From: Verrucomicrobiota bacterium
Lineage (GTDB): Bacteria; Verrucomicrobiota; Verrucomicrobiia; Limisphaerales; J093
DNA: 9,660 nucleotides
Direction of reading: 5' to 3'
Assembly: GCA_003695015.1 (NCBI GenBank)
Contig: RFJD01000492.1
Location: 1-9,660, forward strand
This document shows, in pieces, positions 1 through 5,755 of the stretch. The number at the start of each line of letters is the position of its first letter. Position 1 is the first letter of the stretch. Position numbers and translations under genes: made by a program. Under the pieces are notes generated by a model. It searched no databases. It was given only the letters and a program-made list of their open reading frames with translations, and was not told the DNA's origin.

Positions 1-1
1 A

Positions 2-274
2 TTGCAACTGCCGGAGTCCGAACTGCCGGAGTTGCATCGCGAACCGGGCCTGCGGATGACCGAACGCCAGAAGCGGCGGTTTCAGGAACTGCAAGCCCGG
101 CGGGATGCGGCGGCGGAACGGCTCGGATTGGAGGCAAGTTTCATCGCCAGCAAGAGCGCGCTGGTGGCGTTGGCGTTGGACAAACCGCCCGAGGAATGGG
201 TGCTGCCCTGGCAGGCGGAGTTGCTCTTGAGCGAACGTCCGCGGGGGGCCCGCCGCCGCCGTCGGGCCGGCTGA
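2..274 (+). CDS. C-terminal part of an HRDC-domain protein (ribonuclease D-like), 5' truncated
   Basis: Only the last 90 or so codons lie in the window; the frame is open to the left edge, so the real start is outside and the TTG at position 2 is not taken as a start. The visible segment from about residue 20 reads as an HRDC fold: a helical run of basic residues followed by RDAAAERLGLEASFIASKS and ending in a WQAELL helix. This pattern is usual at the C-terminus of RNase D-type 3'-5' exonucleases, where HRDC helps bind structured RNA. RecQ helicases also carry HRDC, but there it is rarely followed so directly by a short basic tail such as the RRRRRAG seen here. The exonuclease domain itself is not in view, so RNase D is inference. 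The gene converges on the M48 protease gene, 85 bases away. Confidence 0.6.
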   Translation: MQLPESELPELHREPGLRMTERQKRRFQELQARRDAAAERLGLEASFIASKSALVALALDKPPEEWVLPWQAELLLSERPRGARRRRRAG

Positions 275-359
275 AGCGGCGGTCCGGCGCCAACGTCGCG
301 CCGTCCCGGCGAGGCCGGTTGCGGGGCGAATGCCGGCAGTTCACCCGCAGGCGACCCAT
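275..359. other. Convergent intergenic gap with two short GC hairpins
   Basis: This gap lies between the stop codons of two convergent genes. It can form a six-base-pair stem (CGGCGC at 285-290 with GCGCCG at 298-303) and an adjacent five-base-pair stem (CCGGC at 306-310 with GCCGG at 314-318). Neither is followed by a T tract on either strand. They could slow transcription from both sides, but a terminator call would be weak because short GC stems are common at this base composition. Confidence 0.2.
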
Positions 360-1187
360 TCAGCGCCGGCCCGTTGGGGCCTTTTGCCCGGCGCGGGCGG
401 CTTCGTACTCCTGCAAGGCACGGGGCAGGAGGGCCTTGAGGTCGGCGATGCGTTTTTCGTCCAAGGGATGGGTGCGGAGGAACCAGACCCCGCCGCCGCC
501 CGCCTGCCGGTTGTATTCCGCGAAACGCTGCCAGAAGGCGATGGCTTCCCGGGGATCGTAGCCGGCCCGGGCCATGTAGAGCAGGCCGATGTAGTCGGCT
601 TCGGACTCCTGTTTGCGGCTGTGGGGGAGGGCCACCAGGAGTTGGGAGCCGATGCCGTAGGCGGTGGCCACGGTCTGGGCCTTCTTGGGGTCGTCGCCCC
701 CCAGAAGGCCGGAGGCCAGTTGGCCGCCGGTCTGCAACGCGAGGGCGGTCGAGATCCGTTCGGCGCCATGACGGGCGGCGGCGTGGGCGACCTCGTGGCC
801 GATGACCGTGGCCAGGCCGGCCTCGTTTTGGGTGATGGGCAGGATGCCGGTGTAAACGCCGACCTTGCCGCCGGGCAGGCAGAAGGCATTGGCCTCCTTG
901 CTCTCGAAGAGCACGAACTCCCACTGCGCGTTGGGCAGTTGCGCCACGGCGGCGATCCGCTTTCCGACGCGTTCGAGCATGGCCTGGGCCGCCCGGTTGG
1001 TGCTGATGGGGACCTCTTTCTTGAGCTTCTCAAACTCGCTCAGGCCCAGTTGCATTTCCTCCGACGGGCTGAGGAGGATGAACTGCCGGCGACCGGTTTC
1101 GGGGGCGGTGGCGCAGCCGGCCAGTCCCAGCGTCAACACGGCCGCAAAGAGGCCGCCCGCCAGAAGGCGCTTGCCGTTGGTCTTCAC
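360..1187 (-). CDS. M48-family zinc metalloprotease, outer-membrane lipoprotein type
   Basis: Predicted membrane-anchored zinc endopeptidase, 275 residues, starting at GTG. Residues 1-25 are a lipoprotein signal with the lipobox LAGC (Cys25). Ala follows the cysteine rather than Asp, which suggests outer-membrane sorting. The zinc site is plain: HEVAH at 131-135, with Glu193 in the ESEAD motif (193-197) as the likely third ligand. Other M48 signatures are NAFCLPGGKVGVYTG (100-114) before the active site and RTHPLDEKRI near the C-terminus. No TPR repeats follow the protease domain, so it resembles short LoiP/YcaL/Oma1-like members rather than BepA. Family members degrade misfolded envelope proteins; the substrate here cannot be read from sequence. 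The GTG start is favoured because it places the signal peptide correctly. No Shine-Dalgarno is visible. Transcribed divergently from the helicase gene. Confidence 0.9.
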   Translation of the reverse strand: MKTNGKRLLAGGLFAAVLTLGLAGCATAPETGRRQFILLSPSEEMQLGLSEFEKLKKEVPISTNRAAQAMLERVGKRIAAVAQLPNAQWEFVLFESKEANAFCLPGGKVGVYTGILPITQNEAGLATVIGHEVAHAAARHGAERISTALALQTGGQLASGLLGGDDPKKAQTVATAYGIGSQLLVALPHSRKQESEADYIGLLYMARAGYDPREAIAFWQRFAEYNRQAGGGGVWFLRTHPLDEKRIADLKALLPRALQEYEAARAGQKAPTGRR

Positions 1188-1194
1188 GCTGCCG

Positions 1195-1222
1195 AGCTTA
1201 ACCCCGACCGCCGGCGAGACAA
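1195..1222 (-). promoter_or_regulatory. Candidate promoter of the M48 protease gene
   Basis: On the minus strand TTGTCT (1222-1217) is followed after 16 bases by TAAGCT (1200-1195), which ends only seven bases before the GTG start at 1187. The -35 matches four of six consensus bases and the -10 three of six, so the call rests mainly on position and on the same TTGTC element occurring before other genes in this window. A start point near the GTG would give a leaderless or nearly leaderless mRNA, consistent with the lack of a Shine-Dalgarno. Confidence 0.3.
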
Positions 1223-1296
1223 GCGCCGGCCCGCGCCATTCTCCGGCAACGTCCTCCCCCGTCCCGGCAACGGACAGCCGAGCCGGTGCTTGTCTC
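1216..1296. repeat. Imperfect inverted repeat between divergent genes
   Basis: GAGACAAGCGCCGGC (1216-1230) and GCCGGTGCTTGTCTC (1282-1296) are inverted copies matching at 14 of 15 positions, separated by 51 bases. Each arm contains the TTGTCT that would be the -35 of its outward-facing gene (M48 to the left, helicase to the right). A related copy, GCCGGTGCTTATC, stands at 3422-3434 before the aldehyde dehydrogenase gene. It could be a shared promoter or operator element, or part of a dispersed genomic repeat. Confidence 0.55.
1243..1272 (+). repeat. Direct repeat CCGGCAACG, two copies 21 bases apart
   Basis: CCGGCAACG occurs at 1243-1251 and again at 1264-1272, a 21-base period that puts both copies on the same face of the helix. 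It sits between the two divergent promoter-like sites, inside the arms of the larger inverted repeat. Such spacing suits a dimeric regulator, but no regulator gene is adjacent and the motif is GC-rich enough to recur by chance. Confidence 0.35.
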
Positions 1297-1317
1297 CGGA
1301 GTCGCCCGCCCTACACT
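1290..1317 (+). promoter_or_regulatory. Candidate promoter of the helicase gene
   Basis: TTGTCT (1290-1295), a 16-base spacer and TACACT (1312-1317) match the sigma-70 consensus at four of six positions each. The -10 ends 13 bases before the ATG at 1331, so the leader would be about seven bases and too short for a Shine-Dalgarno; none is seen. This supports the ATG at 1331 over the in-frame GTG at 1286, which would lie upstream of the -35. Confidence 0.4.
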
Positions 1318-1330
1318 CGCCCGCCTGCGC

Positions 1331-3379
1331 ATGATCGATCTGGCGGGTTTGAATCCTCAACAACGCGAAGCGGTGACCACCACGGAGGGGCCGGTGCTGA
1401 TCCTGGCCGGGGCGGGCACCGGCAAGACGCGCGTCATCACCCATCGCATCGCCTGGCTGATCGCCAAGGGCGTTCCGCCCGGCCACATCCTGGCCGTCAC
1501 CTTCACCAACAAGGCCGCCCGGGAGATGCTCGAACGGGTCAATCAGATGGTCCCGCGCCGGCGGCGACGGGCCGGGCAGGCCGCGCCCGAGCGCCCCACC
1601 ATCTGCACTTTCCATTCCCTGTGCGTCCGGATCCTCCGCCGGCACATTCATCGGTTGGGCTACAAGCCGAACTTCGTCATCTACGACGAGTCCGAACAGC
1701 TCGGCGTGATCAAACGTCTCCTGAGCCGGCTGGCCAACCCGAAGGACCGGCCGGACCCCGGCGCCGTCCTGGCCTCCCTCAGCCGCCTGCGCAACGCCGC
1801 CGGTTCACGCGCCGCCGCCGAACCCGATCCCCTCGCCCTCCGGCTCCTCGAGGAGTACCGCCGCGCCCTGCGCGCCTGCAATGCGGTCGATTTCGACGAC
1901 CTCATCCTCCTGACGCTCGAGTTGTTCGAGAAACACCCCGACGCCCTCGAGGAATGCCGCCGGCGCCACCGCTACGTCATGGTGGACGAGTACCAGGACA
2001 CCAACGCCGCCCAATTCCGCCTCGTCCACGCCCTGACCGCCGAACACCGCAACCTCTGCGTGGTGGGCGACGACGACCAGAGCATCTACGGCTGGCGCGG
2101 GGCCGAGATCGCGAACCTGCTGGACCTCGAGAAGTACTACCCCGGGCTGAAGGTCATCAAACTCGAGCAGAACTACCGCTCCACCAACCGCATCCTCAAG
2201 GCCGCCAACGCCCTCATCCGAAACAACCCGCGCCGCCGCCCCAAGAACCTCTGGTCCGCCCACGGCGAGGGCGAACCGATCCTGCTGCACGTCTTCGACG
2301 ACGAGGCGCAGGAGGCCCAGGCCGTCGTCGAACACATCGAAACCAACCGCCGCATCCGCCGCATCCCGTGGTCGGAACAGGCCGTCTTGTTCCGCACCAA
2401 CATCCAGTCCCGCCCCCTCGAAGCCGCCCTCCGCAAGGCCCGCGTGCGTTATCACTTGGTCGGCGGCCAGAGCTTCTTCGACCGCCGCGAAATCCGCGAC
2501 CTGCTGGCGTACCTGAAGCTGCTGCTCAACCCGGACGACGACATCAGCCTGCTGCGCATCGCCAACGTCCCGGCGCGGGGCCTCAGCGACCGGACCATGG
2601 AACGCCTCCTGGCGGCCAGCCAGGAACGCGGCCAGAGCGTGTACCAGACCATGCGCAGCCCGGTCGTCCAAACCGAGTTCCCGCGCCGCACCGGCGGGGC
2701 GATCACCCGCTTCGTGGATCTCGTCGAACGAACCCGCGCCGAGCTCGAGGCGCTCCGGGCCGAACCCGGCGGCCGGAAGCTCTCGGACTGGGTCCTCGGG
2801 TTCCTGCAACGCATCGGCTATCTCGAGGACCTGCGCCGGCTGGAAAAGGATCCCGAAGTGGCCGAAAACCGCCATCGGGCCCTGGTCGAGACGATCCGCT
2901 CGATGGACCCGCTCGAGCGCGAGCCCGCCGAGCCGGCCCCGGCCCGCCTGCAGCGGTTCCTCGAGGAGGTCAGCCTGGACTCGGACCGCGACGAAGACGA
3001 CCGCCCGCGGGACGCCGTCACCCTGATCACCATCCACAGTTGCAAGGGGCTCGAGTTCGGGCACGTCTGGATCGTCGGGCTCGAGGAAGGCTTGCTGCCC
3101 CACACCCGCTCGAAGATGGAAGGCTCGCTCGACGAGGAACGCCGCCTTTTCTACGTGGCCATCACCCGGGCCAGGAAGACCCTGCACCTGAGCTGGTGTC
3201 GCGCCCGCCGCAAGTACGGCCAGTTGCAGGCGTCGCATCCCTCCTGTTTCCTGAAGGAACTGCCGGAGGACCTCGTCGAGCCGGCGGAGAAACAACCGCC
3301 GCGCTTGGTGGAGGCCGGCAACGCCAAGGCGCTGCTGGCGGCGTTTCGGCAGGAATTGAACCTGCCGGAGGAAACCTGA
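1331..3379 (+). CDS. UvrD/Rep/PcrA-type superfamily 1A ATP-dependent DNA helicase
   Basis: A 3'-5' DNA helicase of 682 residues that would unwind DNA in repair and replication restart. All core motifs appear in order: Q motif LNPQQREAV (7-15), Walker A GAGTGKT (27-33), motif Ia AVTFTNKAAREML, motif II DEYQD (219-223), motif III GDDDQSIYGWRG (from 246), motif IV QNYRST (from 280), motif V THSCKGLEF-like IHSCKGLEF (568-576) and motif VI YVAITRAR (608-615). No catalytic residue is missing. The length is near that of Rep, shorter than typical UvrD or PcrA; after motif VI only about 65 residues remain. That tail ends in a short helix and lacks a clear Tudor-like RNA-polymerase-binding domain. Which paralogue it is (Rep, PcrA or UvrD) cannot be settled here. 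ATG 1331 is chosen because family homology begins there; the GTG at 1286 only adds 15 unrelated residues. Confidence 0.95.
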   Translation: MIDLAGLNPQQREAVTTTEGPVLILAGAGTGKTRVITHRIAWLIAKGVPPGHILAVTFTNKAAREMLERVNQMVPRRRRRAGQAAPERPTICTFHSLCVRILRRHIHRLGYKPNFVIYDESEQLGVIKRLLSRLANPKDRPDPGAVLASLSRLRNAAGSRAAAEPDPLALRLLEEYRRALRACNAVDFDDLILLTLELFEKHPDALEECRRRHRYVMVDEYQDTNAAQFRLVHALTAEHRNLCVVGDDDQSIYGWRGAEIANLLDLEKYYPGLKVIKLEQNYRSTNRILKAANALIRNNPRRRPKNLWSAHGEGEPILLHVFDDEAQEAQAVVEHIETNRRIRRIPWSEQAVLFRTNIQSRPLEAALRKARVRYHLVGGQSFFDRREIRDLLAYLKLLLNPDDDISLLRIANVPARGLSDRTMERLLAASQERGQSVYQTMRSPVVQTEFPRRTGGAITRFVDLVERTRAELEALRAEPGGRKLSDWVLGFLQRIGYLEDLRRLEKDPEVAENRHRALVETIRSMDPLEREPAEPAPARLQRFLEEVSLDSDRDEDDRPRDAVTLITIHSCKGLEFGHVWIVGLEEGLLPHTRSKMEGSLDEERRLFYVAITRARKTLHLSWCRARRKYGQLQASHPSCFLKELPEDLVEPAEKQPPRLVEAGNAKALLAAFRQELNLPEET

Positions 3380-3421
3380 ATCGGCGGGGCGGTCCGGCTT
3401 TTGCGGTGGCCGCGCCGCGGC

Positions 3422-3434
3422 GCCGGTGCTTATC
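3422..3434 (+). repeat. Third copy of the GCCGGTGCTT(G/A)TC upstream element
   Basis: GCCGGTGCTTATC differs at one base from the copy before the helicase gene and at two from the copy before the M48 gene. It ends 27 bases before the aldehyde dehydrogenase ATG, compared with 36 and 30 bases for the other two. Just left of it, GCGCCGCGGCGC (3412-3423) is a perfect 12-base palindrome that overlaps its first two bases. A convincing -10 hexamer downstream is not visible here, so promoter function is less certain than for the other copies. Confidence 0.35.
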
Positions 3435-3461
3435 CTCCCATCCGCCACAGGACAGACAGCC

Positions 3462-4919
3462 ATGCAGACCTATCAGCAGCTCATCGACGGGGAATGGACC
3501 GGCGCCGCCGGCGGCAAGACGTTCCAAACTTTCAATCCGGCCGACACCCGCGAAGCGGTGGCGGAGTATCCCAAGGCCGATGCCCAGGACGCCCGGGCGG
3601 CTCTGGAGGCCGCGGCCCGGGCGTTTCCCGGCTGGGCCGCCCAAACCCCGGTGGCCCGCGGCCGCATCCTCAGCCGCGCCTCGCAAATCCTCGAAAGCCG
3701 GAAGGACGAGCTGGCCCGCCTGCTCACCCGCGAGGAAGGCAAGACCCTGGCCGAAAGCGCGGGCGAGGTGCAGCGGGCGATCGACATCTTCCGGTTCTTC
3801 GGCGGCTTGAGCTACGTCCACGGCGGGCAGACCATCCCGCACGACCTGGCGCACGTGTTCCTCTACACCACGCGCGAGCCGCTCGGGGTGGCGGCGTTGA
3901 TCACGCCTTGGAACTTTCCGATCGCCATCCCCGCCTGGAAGCTGGCGCCCGCGCTGTTGGCCGGGAACACCGTCGTCCTCAAGCCGGCCTCACCCGCGCC
4001 GGCCATGGCCTTCGAGATCGCCAAAGCCCTGCAGGAAGCGGGTCTGCCGCCCGGGGTGTTGAACGTGATCACCGGTCCCGGCGGTCCCATTGGCGCGGAA
4101 CTCACCGCCCATCCGGCCGTGCGGGCGCTTTCCTTCACCGGCTCCCACCAAGTTGGCCAGCAGCTCTACCAGCAACTGGCCCCGCGGATGGTCCGCGCCC
4201 AAATGGAGATGGGCGGCAAGAACCCCACCATCGTGCTCGAGGACGCCGATCTCGATCTGGCGGCCACCTTGTGCGCCCGGGCGGGCTTCGGCCTCACCGG
4301 CCAGGCCTGCACCGCCACCAGCCGGGCGATCGTGGTTCGCCCGGCCCTCGAGCCGTTCTTGGAGAAACTGGTCGAGCGTGCCCGGGCCGTGCGCGTCGGC
4401 AACGGCCTCCAAGAGGGCGTCACCATGGGACCGGCCATCAACGAAAGCCAGTTGCAGACGGATCTGGACTACGTCCGGATCGCCCAGGAGGAAGGTGCGC
4501 GGCTGGTGTACGGCGGCCACCGTTTGATCGATGACGAGCTGGAGCACGGCTGGTTCGTCGAGCCCACGATCTTCGCCGACGTCACGCCGTCGATGCGCAT
4601 CGCGCAGGAGGAGGTGTTCGGCCCGGTGATCGCCGTGATCGCGGTGGACTCCTTCGACGAAGCCATCGAGGTGGCCAACGGGATCCAGTTCGGCCTGTCG
4701 GCCTCGATCGTCACCCGCGACCTCAAACGGGCCATGCTCTATGCCGAACGCATCCAAGCCGGCGTGGTGAAGATCAACCAGGTCAGCACGGGGCTGGCGT
4801 TGCAGGCGCCGTTCGGCGGGGTCAAAGGCTCCAGCACGGACTCCTTCCGCGAACAGGGCGCCGCGGCGGTGGACTTCTACTCCCGCATCAAGACGGTGTA
4901 CCTGGATTACTCGGCGTGA
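3462..4919 (+). CDS. NAD(P)-dependent aldehyde dehydrogenase, alpha-ketoglutarate semialdehyde dehydrogenase-like
   Basis: Cytoplasmic aldehyde dehydrogenase of 485 residues, full length and intact. Landmarks: TPWNFP with Asn151, VLKPAS with Lys174, the glycine loop SFTGSHQVG, general base Glu249 in QMEMGGKNP, nucleophile Cys283 in GQACTATSR, and EEVFGP with Glu384 and Phe386. The MEMGGKNP and GQxCTATSR signatures resemble 2,5-dioxovalerate (alpha-ketoglutarate semialdehyde) dehydrogenases, which finish oxidative pentose and sugar-acid breakdown to 2-oxoglutarate; succinate-semialdehyde dehydrogenase is the main alternative. Ser177 follows KPA where NAD-specific enzymes usually have Glu, which hints that NADP is accepted. 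No other sugar-acid pathway genes are adjacent, so the substrate is inference. ATG 3462 is chosen over a GTG at 3426. A weak AGGA lies ten bases upstream. It starts 82 bases after the helicase stop. Confidence 0.9.
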   Translation: MQTYQQLIDGEWTGAAGGKTFQTFNPADTREAVAEYPKADAQDARAALEAAARAFPGWAAQTPVARGRILSRASQILESRKDELARLLTREEGKTLAESAGEVQRAIDIFRFFGGLSYVHGGQTIPHDLAHVFLYTTREPLGVAALITPWNFPIAIPAWKLAPALLAGNTVVLKPASPAPAMAFEIAKALQEAGLPPGVLNVITGPGGPIGAELTAHPAVRALSFTGSHQVGQQLYQQLAPRMVRAQMEMGGKNPTIVLEDADLDLAATLCARAGFGLTGQACTATSRAIVVRPALEPFLEKLVERARAVRVGNGLQEGVTMGPAINESQLQTDLDYVRIAQEEGARLVYGGHRLIDDELEHGWFVEPTIFADVTPSMRIAQEEVFGPVIAVIAVDSFDEAIEVANGIQFGLSASIVTRDLKRAMLYAERIQAGVVKINQVSTGLALQAPFGGVKGSSTDSFREQGAAAVDFYSRIKTVYLDYSA

Positions 4920-4925
4920 GAAGCG

Positions 4926-4961
4926 GGTCGGCCGGATCCGGCTGATCCGTCCGATCCATCC
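4926..4961 (+). repeat. Short GATCC tandem repeat with a 12-base palindrome
   Basis: Directly after the aldehyde dehydrogenase stop, three nine-base units follow each other: GATCCGGCT (4935-4943), GATCCGTCC (4944-4952) and GATCCATCC (4953-4961). The first overlaps a perfect palindrome GCCGGATCCGGC (4931-4942), which may fold as a weak hairpin behind the gene. There is no T tract. The unit is too short and too few in number for a CRISPR array. Similar GATCC-rich intergenic strings may occur elsewhere in the genome. Confidence 0.5.
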
Positions 4962-5022
4962 GGTCGGGTTCGATGCCCTGGGTAGGGCCGGAGGGGAAAC
5001 AGGCGCGTCGGGAGAAAGCCCG

Positions 5023-5051
5023 TTGTCGGAGCGGCGGGGGTGTCTTACGTT
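5023..5051 (+). promoter_or_regulatory. Candidate promoter of the toxin-antitoxin operon
   Basis: TTGTCG (5023-5028), a 17-base spacer and TACGTT (5046-5051) stand eight bases before the antitoxin ATG. The -10 is poor (three of six). The arrangement repeats that seen before the helicase and M48 genes. RHH antitoxins usually bind their own promoter, so an operator should overlap this site; no perfect palindrome is visible there. Confidence 0.3.
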
Positions 5052-5059
5052 GTCTTGCA

Positions 5060-5275
5060 ATGAGCACGTTGACCATCCGTCTCCCGGACGATCTCCGGGC
5101 TGCCTTGGATGAGCTGAGCCGCCGGCAGGGCCGGCCCGTCAGCGACTTGGTTCGTGATTCCCTGCGACGCTACGTGGCCATCGAGCGGTTCCGATCCCTC
5201 CGGGGCAAAGTGCTCCCCTTCGCGGAGGCCCAGGGACTGCTCGCGGACGAGGACGTTTTCGAGGCCATTTCGTGA
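5060..5275 (+). CDS. Ribbon-helix-helix (CopG-like) antitoxin
   Basis: A 71-residue antitoxin. Residues 3-8 (TLTIRL) form the DNA-binding beta-strand of a ribbon-helix-helix, followed by helix A (about 9-23) and helix B (about 26-42, VSDLVRDSLRRYVA). The tail from residue 43, rich in acidic and hydrophobic residues and ending DEDVFEAIS, is the part that in related pairs wraps the PIN toxin. It should act as a dimer that represses its own operon and neutralises the toxin encoded next. An in-frame longer reading from 4973 is rejected because homology begins at MSTLTIRL. No Shine-Dalgarno is visible before the ATG. The stop overlaps the toxin start, so the two are translationally coupled. Confidence 0.85.
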   Translation: MSTLTIRLPDDLRAALDELSRRQGRPVSDLVRDSLRRYVAIERFRSLRGKVLPFAEAQGLLADEDVFEAIS

Positions 5276-5682
5276 GGGTCGTCCTGGACGCCAACGTACT
5301 GGTGGCCGCCTTTGCCGCCCGTGGCCTGTGTGCGGCCGTCTTCGAAACCTGTTTGGCCGGGCATGAACTGATTCTAAGCGAGGCTTTGTTGGCGGAAACC
5401 CGCAGGAGCCTGCGCGACAAACTCAAGCTGCCGGCCGGCCTGGCGGACGAGGTGATGCGGCTTCTGCGCGAGAACAGCCGTCTGGTGGCGCCGGCGCCCG
5501 TGTCACCTGAAGTCTGCCGTGACCCTGACGACCTGCATGTGCTGGGGCTGGCGGAAGCCGCGCAAGCCGATTGCCTCGTGACCGGTGACCAAGACCTGTT
5601 GGTGCTGGGCCGCCACAAGGGTTGCCTCATCCTGAGTCCGCGACAATTCGCCGAACATCTTCGGGCGCAGGGGGAGGGCTGA
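5272..5682 (+). CDS. PIN-domain toxin, probable ribonuclease (COG1569-type)
   Basis: A 136-residue PIN-domain protein, the toxin of the pair. It starts at a GTG whose last two bases belong to the antitoxin stop (GTGA, 5272-5275). GAGG lies seven bases before that GTG, inside the antitoxin gene. The acidic site expected for a Mg2+/Mn2+-dependent RNase is present: Asp6 in LDANVLVAA, Glu42, Asp86/Asp87 in RDPDD, and Asp106 and Asp108 in TGDQDLL. The C-terminus LILSPRQFAEHL fits the 'putative toxin-antitoxin system toxin component, PIN family' group. RNA target is unknown; cleavage of tRNA or mRNA is known for related toxins but cannot be read here. All active-site residues are intact, so the toxin is probably functional and needs its antitoxin. 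Confidence 0.87.
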   Translation: MRVVLDANVLVAAFAARGLCAAVFETCLAGHELILSEALLAETRRSLRDKLKLPAGLADEVMRLLRENSRLVAPAPVSPEVCRDPDDLHVLGLAEAAQADCLVTGDQDLLVLGRHKGCLILSPRQFAEHLRAQGEG

Positions 5683-5707
5683 TGAGAACGCGGAATCGGC
5701 CCGCTCC

Positions 5708-5744
5708 GCCCGATCGGGCTTGAGGTCCCGGGACGGGCCCGTCC
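5708..5744. repeat. Cluster of three perfect palindromes before the oxidoreductase gene
   Basis: In 37 bases there are GCCCGATCGGGC (5708-5719), GTCCCGGGAC (5725-5734) and GGACGGGCCCGTCC (5731-5744), the last two overlapping by four bases. They lie between the PIN toxin stop and the oxidoreductase ATG and cover the spacer of the candidate promoter there. The first could also be a weak terminator for the toxin operon, though no T tract follows. An operator or overlapping mRNA folds are possible. Confidence 0.4.
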
Positions 5745-5749
5745 AGAAT
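5720..5749 (+). promoter_or_regulatory. Candidate promoter of the Gfo/Idh/MocA gene
   Basis: TTGAGG (5720-5725), an 18-base spacer and CAGAAT (5744-5749) match the sigma-70 consensus at four of six positions each. The -10 ends six bases before the ATG at 5756, so transcription would begin at or beside the start codon. No Shine-Dalgarno is present. The spacer is filled by palindromes. Confidence 0.3.
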
Positions 5750-5755
5750 GGCCCC

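Noticed and set aside
285..318. Intrinsic terminator between the HRDC and M48 genes
   Set aside because: The stems are only five or six base pairs and no T tract follows on either strand, so I list the gap only as a weak structural note.
1286..1330. An earlier GTG start for the helicase
   Set aside because: The added residues do not resemble the family and the GTG lies upstream of the candidate -35; the conserved N-terminus begins at ATG 1331.
1805..3463. A 552-codon open frame on the minus strand opposite the helicase gene
   Set aside because: It is antisense to an intact, motif-complete helicase. Its protein is a low-complexity run of V, G, L, A, E and D produced by the strong third-position GC bias, with no domain that I recognise.
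865..3810. A 981-codon plus-strand open frame spanning the M48 start, the helicase and the aldehyde dehydrogenase start
   Set aside because: It is out of frame with three well-supported genes, crosses their boundaries, and encodes a proline/arginine/glycine-rich sequence without motifs.
4935..4961. CRISPR-like array
   Set aside because: The repeats are nine bases long, directly adjacent and without spacers.
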